Below, in pieces: positions 17,281 to 25,220 of a stretch of DNA of 64,000 nucleotides. The position numbers and the translations under genes were made by a program. This DNA is from JAJEAD01 sp965221555 (GTDB lineage: Bacteria; Pseudomonadota; Gammaproteobacteria; HK1): contig OZ244895.1 in the NCBI GenBank assembly GCA_965221555.1, forward strand, positions 1,984,001 through 2,048,000. Reading direction: 5' to 3'. The number at the start of each line of letters is the position of its first letter. Within the stretch, counting starts at the first letter, position 1. The notes under the pieces are model-generated. The model was not told the origin of the DNA and did no database searches. It saw nothing but the letters and a program-made list of their open reading frames with translations.

Positions 17281-19661
17281 AGTTCAGCGAGAGGTGGCTG
17301 CGCGAGTGGGTCGATCCGCCGTTGTCGACCGACGAGCTCGCGCAGCGTCTCACCGGCGCGGGTCTGGAAGTCGACAGCGTGCTGCCGGTGGCGGGCCCGC
17401 TGTCGAAGGTCGTCGTGGCCGAGGTGGTCGAGGTGCGGCCGCATCCCGGGGCGGACCGCCTGAGTCTGTGCCGCGTCGACGCCGCCACCGGTGAGCCGCT
17501 GCGCGTAGTTTGTGGTGCGCCCAACGTGCGTCGAGGCATGCGCGCGGCACTGGCTCTGCCCGGCGCCCGTCTTCCGGGGGGCGTCAAGGTGCGCCGTAGC
17601 AGAATCCGGGGCGAGGAATCGTACGGGATGCTGTGTTCGGCCCGTGAGCTTGGGCTCGGCGCGGAGGAGGACCGCATCATCGAGCTCTCCGAAGATGCGC
17701 GGATTGGGAAAGACCTGCGCGACGAGCTGGCGTTGGAAGATGTCACGATCGACGTCGAGCTGACGCCGAATCGCGGTGACTGTCTCGCGGTGGCGGGGAT
17801 CGCGCGGGAGGTCGGCGCGCTCACCGACGTCGAGGTAACGCATCCGCGCTGCGATCCGGTGCCGGCGGAGATCGAAGACCGGGTCGCCATCCACCTCGAC
17901 TCGCCGAGCGATTGCCCTCGATACGTGGGGCGTGTCATCCGCGATATCGACGCGCGGGCCGAGAGTCCCCTGTGGTTGCGAGAGCGCCTGCGCCGATCCG
18001 GAATCCGCAGTGTCTCTGCGGTGGTGGACGTCACCAACTACGTGATGCTCGAGCTCGGCCAGCCGCTGCACTCCTTCGACTTGGAAGAGCTTGCCCCGCC
18101 GGTGCGGGTGCGTCGCGCGCACGATGGCGAGTCTCTGACCCTGCTCGATGGGGCGGAGCTCGGGCTCGACGAGCGCGCGCTGGTGATCGCCGACAAGAGC
18201 GGAGCGGTCGCGCTTGCCGGGGTGATGGGAGGATCGCGAAGCGGGGTTACCCGCAAGACGCGTCACATTCTGCTTGAGAGCGCGTGGTTCCACCCCGGGG
18301 CCATCGCGGGTGAGGCGCGCCGGCGGGGGCTGCATACCGATGCTTCCCATCGCTTCGAGCGCCACGTTTCAATCGACCTGCAGCGGCGGGCGACGGAGCG
18401 GGCCACCGCGCTCCTCCTCGAGATCGCCGGAGGAAGGCCGGGTCCGGTCGTCGACGAAATCCGCAAGGACCACTTGCCGGCTCCGGCGCGGATCACGCTG
18501 CGGGAGAGCCGCATTCGACGCCTGCTGGGCACGCGGGTTGAGCCGGACGATGTCACCGGGATCCTGACCCGCCTCGGCCTCGAGATCGAGCGAAGCTCAC
18601 CCGGGCAGTGGCAGGTGCGCGCGCCGGCGTTCCGGCCCGATCTGGCCATCGAGGCGGATCTCATCGAAGAGGTGGCCCGGGTGCACGGCTACGACCGGAT
18701 ACCGGATCGCTCGCCGATATCCGATCTGCGGATGCGACCTCGAACGGAGGCCGGGCTCGGCGTGTCCGCGGTGCGCGAGCTGCTCGCATCACGCGGTTAC
18801 CACGAAGCGGTGACCTTCAGCTTCGTCAGCTCCGCGCTGCAGCGGTCGATGGCCCCCGATACGCCCCAGATTCCGCTCGCCAATCCCATTTCATCCGAGA
18901 TGGCGGTGATGCGCGCCCAGATCTGGCCCGGGCTCATCCGGGCGATGCGCTACAACATCAACCGTCAGCGTACCAGGGTGCGGCTCTTCGAGACTGGGAT
19001 GGTCTTTCACCGAACCCCGGATGGAGTACTTCAGGAGCCCGTGGTGGCGGGCCTGGCGACGGGTCCGGTGAATCCGGAGCAATGGGGCGAAGAGGCCAGG
19101 GATTGCGATTACTTCGACACCAAGGGAGATGTCGAGGCGCTGCTGGAGCGTTGCCGGGTGAACGGCGCGGTGTCCTTCGAGCCTGCGACCTCGCTGGCCG
19201 CCCTCCATCCCGGGCGCAGCGCCCGGGTGCTGCTCGATGGCGCTCGGATCGGCAGCCTGGGCGAGGTCCATCCCGAACTTTCGCGGGAGTGGAAGCACAC
19301 ATCCGCGGTGTACATCTTCGAACTGTCGCTCTCTTCCCTCTCGGCGGGGGGCCGGCCCGAATTCGAGCCACTGCCAAGACATCTCCCGGTGCGCCGTGAC
19401 CTTGCGGTCGTCGTCGACGAGAGCGTCACCTCGGATGCGATCCGCGCGTGCGTTGGACAAGCGGGGATCGATCTGCTAGAAAATCTAGAGTTGTTTGACG
19501 TGTATCGCGGCGAAGGCGTTGATTCGGGAAAGAAAAGCTTGGCAATCGGGCTCAGCTTCCGGCATGGTTCCCGGTCTCTCGTCGACGAGGAAGTGGAAGA
19601 GGGAGTCCGCGTCATCGTGAGTGTTCTGGAAGCGCACCTGGGCGCGGTGCTGAGAGGGTGA
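17277..19661 (+). CDS. pheT: Phenylalanine-tRNA ligase beta subunit
   Basis: Structural and editing subunit, 794 aa. In order: N-terminal MKFSERWLREWVDPP, the EMAP-like tRNA-binding domain (VVEVRPHPGADRLSLCRVD), the B3/B4 editing region (SAVVDVTNYVMLELGQPLHSFD), B5 (RITLRESRIRRLLG), the catalytic-like core, and the C-terminal ferredoxin-fold anticodon-binding domain (PRHLPVRRDLAVVVDE). The GTG start at 17277 overlaps the pheS stop as GTGA, indicating translational coupling. Confidence 0.97.
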   Translation: MKFSERWLREWVDPPLSTDELAQRLTGAGLEVDSVLPVAGPLSKVVVAEVVEVRPHPGADRLSLCRVDAATGEPLRVVCGAPNVRRGMRAALALPGARLPGGVKVRRSRIRGEESYGMLCSARELGLGAEEDRIIELSEDARIGKDLRDELALEDVTIDVELTPNRGDCLAVAGIAREVGALTDVEVTHPRCDPVPAEIEDRVAIHLDSPSDCPRYVGRVIRDIDARAESPLWLRERLRRSGIRSVSAVVDVTNYVMLELGQPLHSFDLEELAPPVRVRRAHDGESLTLLDGAELGLDERALVIADKSGAVALAGVMGGSRSGVTRKTRHILLESAWFHPGAIAGEARRRGLHTDASHRFERHVSIDLQRRATERATALLLEIAGGRPGPVVDEIRKDHLPAPARITLRESRIRRLLGTRVEPDDVTGILTRLGLEIERSSPGQWQVRAPAFRPDLAIEADLIEEVARVHGYDRIPDRSPISDLRMRPRTEAGLGVSAVRELLASRGYHEAVTFSFVSSALQRSMAPDTPQIPLANPISSEMAVMRAQIWPGLIRAMRYNINRQRTRVRLFETGMVFHRTPDGVLQEPVVAGLATGPVNPEQWGEEARDCDYFDTKGDVEALLERCRVNGAVSFEPATSLAALHPGRSARVLLDGARIGSLGEVHPELSREWKHTSAVYIFELSLSSLSAGGRPEFEPLPRHLPVRRDLAVVVDESVTSDAIRACVGQAGIDLLENLELFDVYRGEGVDSGKKSLAIGLSFRHGSRSLVDEEVEEGVRVIVSVLEAHLGAVLRG

Positions 19662-19662
19662 A

Positions 19663-19968
19663 GTGACACTGACCAAGGCCGACATGGCGGAGCGGCTCTA
19701 CGAAGAGCTCGGCCTCAACAAGCGCGAGGCGAAGGAACTGGTGGAGTTCTTCTTCGAAGAAGTACGCCGAGCCCTGGAGTCGGGGGATCAGGTGAAGCTT
19801 TCCGGATTCGGCAATTTCGACTTGAGAAACAAGAACGAACGCCCGGGGCGCAATCCGAAGACGGGCGAGGAGATTCCGATTACGGCCCGGCGGGTAGTCA
19901 CCTTCCGACCCGGCCAGAAGCTTAAAGCACGGGTAGAAGTCTATGCTGGATCCAACCAGCAACAGTAG
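19663..19968 (+). CDS. ihfA: Integration host factor alpha subunit
   Basis: DNA-bending subunit that pairs with IhfB, 101 aa. It shows LTKADMAERLYEELGLNKRE, GFGNFDLRNKNERPGRNP with the DNA-intercalating proline arm, and ITARRVVTFRPGQKLK. The GTG start lies one base after the pheT stop. pheS-pheT-ihfA is a conserved gammaproteobacterial order. Confidence 0.96.
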   Translation: MTLTKADMAERLYEELGLNKREAKELVEFFFEEVRRALESGDQVKLSGFGNFDLRNKNERPGRNPKTGEEIPITARRVVTFRPGQKLKARVEVYAGSNQQQ

Positions 19969-20302
19969 CGACCTTCCGGCGATACCGGGCAAACGCTACT
20001 TCACCATCGGTGAGGTCAGCGAACTCTGCGCGGTGAAGCCTCATGTACTGCGCTACTGGGAGCAGGAGTTTCCTCATCTCAAGCCGCTCAAGCGGCGCGG
20101 CAACCGGCGCTACTACCAGCGCCAGGACGTGATCCTCATCCGGCAGATCCGAAGCCTGCTCTATGAGCACGGGTTCACCATCGGGGGCGCGCGCCAGCGT
20201 CTGTCGGGGGAGGAGGCGAAGGTGGACGTCAACCAGAGCCAGCAGATCATCCGGCAGCTCCGAGTCGAACTCGAGGACGTGCTCGACATCCTGCGGCGCT
20301 GA
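19943..20302 (+). CDS. MerR family transcriptional regulator
   Basis: DNA-binding regulator of 119 aa. The N-terminal winged helix is YFTIGEVSELCAVKPHVLRY followed by WEQEFP and RRYYQRQDV; a short dimerisation helix ends the protein. No effector domain or metal-binding cysteines are present. The ATG lies inside ihfA, a 26 bp overlap. The same gene follows ihfA in many gammaproteobacteria; its regulon is not known from sequence. Confidence 0.88.
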   Translation: MLDPTSNSSDLPAIPGKRYFTIGEVSELCAVKPHVLRYWEQEFPHLKPLKRRGNRRYYQRQDVILIRQIRSLLYEHGFTIGGARQRLSGEEAKVDVNQSQQIIRQLRVELEDVLDILRR

Positions 20303-20361
20303 CCCGAGCGCCTCGCCGACGGAAGCAGCCGCGGAGAGCCGCGAAGCGCCCCCGTCAGGCG

Positions 20362-20389
20362 CCAGTGCGCAATTCCCAGTGCGCAATTC
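20362..20389. repeat. Two perfect tandem copies of a 14-base unit
   Basis: CCAGTGCGCAATTC occurs at 20362-20375 and again at 20376-20389. It lies in the non-coding gap between the merR-like gene and the tRNA-Pro 3' end. Confidence 0.85.
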
Positions 20390-20486
20390 ATGACCGGCCC
20401 CCGCGGCTTCGCGGGCAGTGCGTGGGTTCGCGACTTCGAAGCGGTGGTGGCTCAAGCCGTCCGCGCGGCCGAACGCATCGCATGCA

Positions 20487-20564
<78 letters not shown>

Positions 20565-20641
20565 CAGCCGTGGATGATAGCGTATTCTTCCCGGGTCGGG
20601 GTTGAAAACGCCGGCGCTCTATCGACGGGAGAGGAAAGACC

Positions 20642-21649
20642 ATGAGCGATAGCCTGCGCTTCGATGTCGAGATCCCCACATGCCGGGAGGGGGTGTTCGT
20701 GCCGGCGCCCTTCGCCGGCGCGGAGGACATCGCCCGGACCGTGATCGACGCGGAGGCGTGGGGCTACCACGCGGTGTGGGCCACCGATTTCCTCAATCCG
20801 ACCCCGAGCTTCGGGATGCCCGAGGAAGCGCCTCCGCGATGGTATGAACCGATCGTGACCCTCGCCGCACTGGCCGGCAGGACGAAACGCATCAAGCTCG
20901 GCACGGGGGTCGTCATGCTGCCCTTTCGCGACCCGGTGGTCCTCGCCAAGCAGGCGGCTACCCTCGATCAATTCAGCGGGGGGCGCCTTGTCCTCGGGCT
21001 CGGGCTTGGCGCATTCCGGGACGAGTTCGAGAGCGTGCGCGCGGGTCAGCGCCGGGCGCACCGGGGGAGGATGATGGACGAGCACCTCGAGGTGCTGCAC
21101 CGTCTGCTCAACGCGGCGGACGAACCCGTCTCCTTCTCCGGGCGCTACGTAGAAGTCCAGGGGCTGCGCATGCATCCGCGTCCGCGCCAGTCGCCGCTGC
21201 CCTTCTACATGCCGGGGCGCAACGAAGCCGCGTACGCGCGCATCGCCCGATTCGGGCACGGCTTGATGATTCCCGGAGCGGGCGCGGATGCCCATCTTCG
21301 GGCCATGGCCCCCCATCTCGACGCATGCGGCCGCTCGATCGACGACCTGGACGTCATCGCGGAAGGCGATTTGCGCCTGGGCGCCACCCGCACGGAAGCG
21401 GCGGAGGGGTACTTTGGCAGCCGGATGGGCCACCAGCGCACCGTGGTGCGCGGTCTGGCGCCCGACCGGCTGATGGCGGACCAGTGGATCGGCACGCCGC
21501 AAGAGGTGGCGGACAAGCTGAACGGCATCGCCAGGAAGACCGGGATCACCCACTTCAACGTGCTGCACATCGCCGCCGACTCCATGACCGAACGCCTGGA
21601 GCAGATGCAGCGTTTCGCCGAAGAGGTCATGCCCGCCATCACCCTCTGA
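20642..21649 (+). CDS. Luciferase-like monooxygenase family (LLM) oxidoreductase
   Basis: TIM-barrel flavin- or F420-dependent oxidoreductase of 335 aa. Typical motifs are AWGYHAVWATDFL near the start, IKLGTGVVMLPFRDPVVLAKQAATLD, GGRLVLGLGLGAFRDEF and a C-terminal GTPQEVADKL. Family members act on alkanesulfonates, alkanes or reduced cofactors; the substrate cannot be assigned. GGAGAGGAAAG upstream of the ATG is a strong ribosome binding site. Confidence 0.85.
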   Translation: MSDSLRFDVEIPTCREGVFVPAPFAGAEDIARTVIDAEAWGYHAVWATDFLNPTPSFGMPEEAPPRWYEPIVTLAALAGRTKRIKLGTGVVMLPFRDPVVLAKQAATLDQFSGGRLVLGLGLGAFRDEFESVRAGQRRAHRGRMMDEHLEVLHRLLNAADEPVSFSGRYVEVQGLRMHPRPRQSPLPFYMPGRNEAAYARIARFGHGLMIPGAGADAHLRAMAPHLDACGRSIDDLDVIAEGDLRLGATRTEAAEGYFGSRMGHQRTVVRGLAPDRLMADQWIGTPQEVADKLNGIARKTGITHFNVLHIAADSMTERLEQMQRFAEEVMPAITL

Positions 21650-21917
21650 CACGGGTTCATGAATCGTGAATCCCCACCAGGGCGCCGAACTCGGCGCGGC
21701 CCGAGGTCCGGAATGCGCTTCGATGCGCCGCGATCCCGCGAGCACCGCGCGGGAGCGAGGGTATCGACATCGCTTGCGGATCCGGATCGGATACCTGCGA
21801 GGATCAAAATCCGAGACTCTTCGGCAAGTCACTTTTCCGGTGGAGCGATTGTCTGAAAAATCGAATGCCCCGGACACCGCTTGGGGAAGATCTTCCCTTC
21901 GGCTAAGATCCGGCATC

Positions 21918-22676
21918 GTGGAGAGATTCATCCCTCGGTGGCGCCTTCGGCTCCGATACGGAGCTCTGACCGGGCTGATGCTCGTGGCAGCGCCGGTCTT
22001 CGCGGATTTCGATGCTGCGGTAAGCGCTGCCCATCAGGGGGAGTACAGTCTCGCGGAATCCGAGTTTCGACGCCTCGCCGCGGCGGGAGACGCCCGGGGG
22101 CAGAACGGGCTCGGCGTTCTCCACCTGCGCGGTACTGGCGTCGAGCAGGACATCACGACCGCGGTGCGGTGGTTCCGTCTTGCCGCCCGGCAGGGCTATC
22201 ACGCCGCCCAGACCAATCTGGGCCTGCTCTACGAGAACGGCTGGGGAGTGCCGCGGGACGATGAACAGGCGTATCTCTGGTACCACCGCGCCGCCGAGCA
22301 GGGCGATGTGGAAGCCCAGGCCAGCGTGGCGCTGATGCTCGCCAAGGGGCTGGGCACTCGGCGGGATTCCGAAGCCGCATTCAGCTGGTTCCAGCGGGCG
22401 GCGCGTCAGGGCTCCGTCGAGGCCTGGGCGCATATCGGACACATGTACCGCACCGGCGAGGGCGTGGCCCGCGACTACGTGTCATCCTTCGCGTGGTACG
22501 GCATTGCCGCGGCGGGCGGCTATCCGGGAGGGGTGGAGCTGCGCGACAGCGTCGGGGGCTTTCTCACCCGGTCCGAACTCGAGCGGGCGCGAAGCATGGC
22601 CCGCTCCCTGTACCAGTTGCACGGCGTTCCGATGCGCACGGCGGGGAACCGCGTTCTCGGTCACATGGTCCCCTGA
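21918..22676 (+). CDS. Sel1-repeat (TPR-like) exported protein
   Basis: Solenoid protein of 252 aa with a signal peptide (RYGALTGLMLVAAPVFA, cleavage before DFDAA). At least four Sel1 repeats follow, for example AVRWFRLAARQGYHAAQTNL, AYLWYHRAAEQGDVEAQASV and AFSWFQRAARQGSVEAWAHI. Such repeats mediate protein-protein contacts, usually in the envelope. The GTG at 21918 is chosen because it gives a canonical signal peptide; a longer frame exists upstream without one. Confidence 0.8.
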   Translation: MERFIPRWRLRLRYGALTGLMLVAAPVFADFDAAVSAAHQGEYSLAESEFRRLAAAGDARGQNGLGVLHLRGTGVEQDITTAVRWFRLAARQGYHAAQTNLGLLYENGWGVPRDDEQAYLWYHRAAEQGDVEAQASVALMLAKGLGTRRDSEAAFSWFQRAARQGSVEAWAHIGHMYRTGEGVARDYVSSFAWYGIAAAGGYPGGVELRDSVGGFLTRSELERARSMARSLYQLHGVPMRTAGNRVLGHMVP

Positions 22677-22856
22677 GCATGGTTGAGTTGTCGCCCTGTC
22701 CTTGCCGCGCCATCCCCGCGATTGCCGCAATGACCTGTCGCACTGGCGAGATTTCTTGAAGATTGAGGCCACTCGTCGTTCGTCTCGACGTGTTTGCGTC
22801 ATGACTCGGTCATCGAGCGGTCACGAGCAGGTACCAGAATCCGGGAGTTCGTTCGC

Positions 22857-22899
22857 GTGTCCCGCATCCCGTCCCGCTCACGGGAGCTCTTCGGGACAC
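22857..22899 (+). promoter_or_regulatory. Nested hairpin in the leader of the aminoethylphosphonate-type transporter genes
   Basis: GTGTCCCG (22857-22864) pairs perfectly with CGGGACAC (22892-22899), and an inner CCCG-CTCA-CGGG hairpin lies in the loop. The structure ends 48 bases before the substrate-binding protein start. It could be a leader attenuator or operator. Nothing else is seen in the gap after the Sel1 gene. Confidence 0.4.
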
Positions 22900-22947
22900 T
22901 TCATCCTGTGGCCGATGTCGATCGACCAGCAACAATAGGAGTTGAAA

Positions 22948-23991
22948 ATGAAGACACGTGGCTTCCTTTCCCATTACCTGGCCCGGCTCTTGGGCCTGGC
23001 CACGGCCGCCGTGCTCGCGTTCAACGTGCACGCCGCCACGGAACTGCTCGTCTACACCGCGATCGAAGCCGACGAGCTGGCGATGTTCAAGTCCGAGTTC
23101 GAAAAGGATTACCCGGACATCGATGTCAAGTGGGTGCGCGACTCGACCGGCATCGTCACCGCAAAGCTGCTGGCGGAGAAGGACAATCCCAAGGCCGACA
23201 TAGTCTGGGGTCTGGCCGCTACCAGTCTCGTGCTGCTCGCCAACGAGGGCTACTTCCAGGGCTATGCGCCCAAGGGAATGGAAGCTCTGGACGCCAAGTA
23301 CGTGGACCCCGCAAACGATCCGCCACTGTGGGTGGGACAGCGGGCGTGGATAGCTTCGCTCTGCTTCAACACCGTGGAGGGCGAGAAGCACGGCCTTCCG
23401 GTACCCACGACCTGGAAGGACTTGACGAATCCCGTCTACCAGGGCCACGTAGTGATGCCGAACCCGAACTCGTCCGGCACCGGCTTCCTCGACGTGTCGA
23501 GCTGGATTCAGCTCTGGGGCGAGCAAGAGGCCTGGGCCTTCATGGACGGACTGCACGAGAACATCGCCTGGTACACCCACTCGGGCTCCAAGCCCTGCAA
23601 GCAGGCCGCCAAGGGCGAGATCCCGATCGGGGTGTCCTTCGCCTATCGGGGCGCGAAGTCCAAGAACCAGGGCGCGCCGCTGGAAGTGGTCGCACCGTCC
23701 GAAGGACTGGGCTGGGATCTTGAAGCCTTTGCCATCGTGCGGAACACGCAGAACCTCGAGGCGGCCAAGGCGCTGGCGGACTGGTCGGTGACCCGCAAGG
23801 CGAACGAGATCTACAACCGCGAGTACGCGGTGGTGGCGATGCCCGGGGTGGCCCAGCCGGTGAAGAACTTTCCTCCCAATATCGTCGACCAGATGATCGA
23901 CAACGATTTCGGGTGGGCGGCCGGCAATCGCATGCGCATCTTGGAAGAGTGGAGCCGGCGCTACGACGCCAAGTCGGAGCCCAAGAGCTGA
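22948..23991 (+). CDS. 2-aminoethylphosphonate-type ABC transporter, periplasmic binding protein (PhnS-like)
   Basis: Periplasmic solute-binding protein of 347 aa with a signal peptide ending NVHAA. It closely follows the putative 2-aminoethylphosphonate-binding family: ELLVYTAIEADELAMFK, VKWVRDSTGIVTAKLLAEK, DIVWGLAATSLVLLA, MPNPNSSGTGFLDVS, THSGSKPCKQAAKGEIPIG and GLGWDLEAFAIV. The ATG at 22948 has AGGAG six bases upstream. The ATPase and fused permease follow. Related iron-binding proteins share the fold, but the motifs above favour aminoethylphosphonate. Confidence 0.85.
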   Translation: MKTRGFLSHYLARLLGLATAAVLAFNVHAATELLVYTAIEADELAMFKSEFEKDYPDIDVKWVRDSTGIVTAKLLAEKDNPKADIVWGLAATSLVLLANEGYFQGYAPKGMEALDAKYVDPANDPPLWVGQRAWIASLCFNTVEGEKHGLPVPTTWKDLTNPVYQGHVVMPNPNSSGTGFLDVSSWIQLWGEQEAWAFMDGLHENIAWYTHSGSKPCKQAAKGEIPIGVSFAYRGAKSKNQGAPLEVVAPSEGLGWDLEAFAIVRNTQNLEAAKALADWSVTRKANEIYNREYAVVAMPGVAQPVKNFPPNIVDQMIDNDFGWAAGNRMRILEEWSRRYDAKSEPKS

Positions 23992-23999
23992 CTCCCGGC

Positions 24000-24042
24000 G
24001 CGGGGCCGGCCGACCTTGTCGGTCGGCCCCGCTTGTCTTCCT
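24000..24042 (+). terminator. Strong stem-loop between the binding-protein and ATPase genes
   Basis: A 15-base stem (24000-24014 with 24018-24032, one G-T position) closes a CTT loop and is followed by TTGTCTTCCT. It resembles an intrinsic terminator. In this position it probably gives partial termination or protects the upstream mRNA, so the binding protein is made in excess. Confidence 0.75.
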
Positions 24043-24090
24043 GATACCCCAATGCCGCCCGCGGACACGCTCGGTCATCATGGACCGGCC

Positions 24091-25206
24091 ATGAGCGCAC
24101 ATCGCAGCGCGGTCCCGGGCGTCCCGTATCTCAGAATCGAGGGGTTGACCAAACGCTTCGGCAGCTTCGAAGCGTTGCGCGACATCAGCCTCGAGATCGC
24201 GGAGCGGGAGTTCGTCTGCTTCCTCGGGCCGTCGGGCTGCGGGAAGACGACTCTGCTGCGCTGCATCGCGGGTCTCGATATCCAGTCGAGCGGACGCATC
24301 GAGCAGGCGGGGACCGATATCTCCGCGCTCCCGCCCACCGAGCGCGACTTCGGCATCGTGTTCCAGTCCTATGCGCTGTTCCCGAACCTGAGCGTCGCGC
24401 GCAATGTCGCCTACGGACTCGAGAACCGGGGCATCGCGAAGGGGGAAGTGGCAAGGCGAGTCCGGGAGCTGCTCGATCTGGTGGGTTTGCCCGAACAGAT
24501 TGACAAGTATCCCGCCCAGCTTTCCGGTGGGCAGCAGCAACGAGTCGCCCTCGCGCGCGCCATCGCCACCTCTCCCGGTCTTCTCCTGCTCGACGAGCCG
24601 CTCTCCGCCCTGGATGCGAGAGTCCGCGTGCATCTTCGCCACGAGGTCAGGGAGCTGCAGCGCCGGCTCGGCATCACGACGGTGATGGTGACCCACGACC
24701 AGGAGGAGGCGCTCAGCATGGCGGATCGCATCGTGGTGATGAACCACGGGGTCATCGAGCAGGTGGGTACGCCGGAACTGGTGTACCGGGAGCCGGCGAC
24801 CGCGTTCGTCGCCGATTTCATCGGTTCCATGAACTTTCTGCCCGGCACCCTCGTCGATTCGCGGCGGGTGCGCGTCCAGTCCCTGGATCTGGAATGCCGC
24901 GTATCCCCCCTTCGGGCGGGAAGCGAGGTCGTCGTGGCGTTTCGTCCCGAAGACATCGTCGTCGCCCCGAACGTGGAGGAATCGGCCGCCGCCAACACCC
25001 ATGTGGCGCGCTTCGATGCCATGGAGTTTCTCGGCCCCGTGGTGCGCGCCGCGCTCACGATCGAAGAGGCCCGGATCGAACGCCTGAGCGCGGAACTCTC
25101 CGCGAACGTGGTGAGGCAGCTTGGCCTCAAGCCCGGCGACCGGCATCCGGTGGTCGTCCCGCCGGAGAGGATTCGGATTTTCTCCGACCACCCCGCACGG
25201 ACCTGA
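24091..25206 (+). CDS. 2-aminoethylphosphonate-type ABC transporter, ATP-binding protein (PhnT-like)
   Basis: Cytoplasmic ATPase of 371 aa. Walker A GPSGCGKTTLL, Q-loop VFQSYALFPNLSV, signature LSGGQQQRVALARA, Walker B LLLLDEPLSALDARV and the switch histidine in MVTHDQEEA are all intact. A TOBE-like regulatory domain occupies about residues 250-371. The ATG at 24091 is preferred because homology starts soon after. It lies between the binding protein and the permease. Confidence 0.88.
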   Translation: MSAHRSAVPGVPYLRIEGLTKRFGSFEALRDISLEIAEREFVCFLGPSGCGKTTLLRCIAGLDIQSSGRIEQAGTDISALPPTERDFGIVFQSYALFPNLSVARNVAYGLENRGIAKGEVARRVRELLDLVGLPEQIDKYPAQLSGGQQQRVALARAIATSPGLLLLDEPLSALDARVRVHLRHEVRELQRRLGITTVMVTHDQEEALSMADRIVVMNHGVIEQVGTPELVYREPATAFVADFIGSMNFLPGTLVDSRRVRVQSLDLECRVSPLRAGSEVVVAFRPEDIVVAPNVEESAAANTHVARFDAMEFLGPVVRAALTIEEARIERLSAELSANVVRQLGLKPGDRHPVVVPPERIRIFSDHPART

Positions 25207-25220
25207 GCCGGAGTCTCGGG

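Noticed and set aside
22810..25191. A 793-codon minus-strand open frame
   Set aside because: It opposes the binding-protein and ATPase genes, both with clear motifs on the plus strand.
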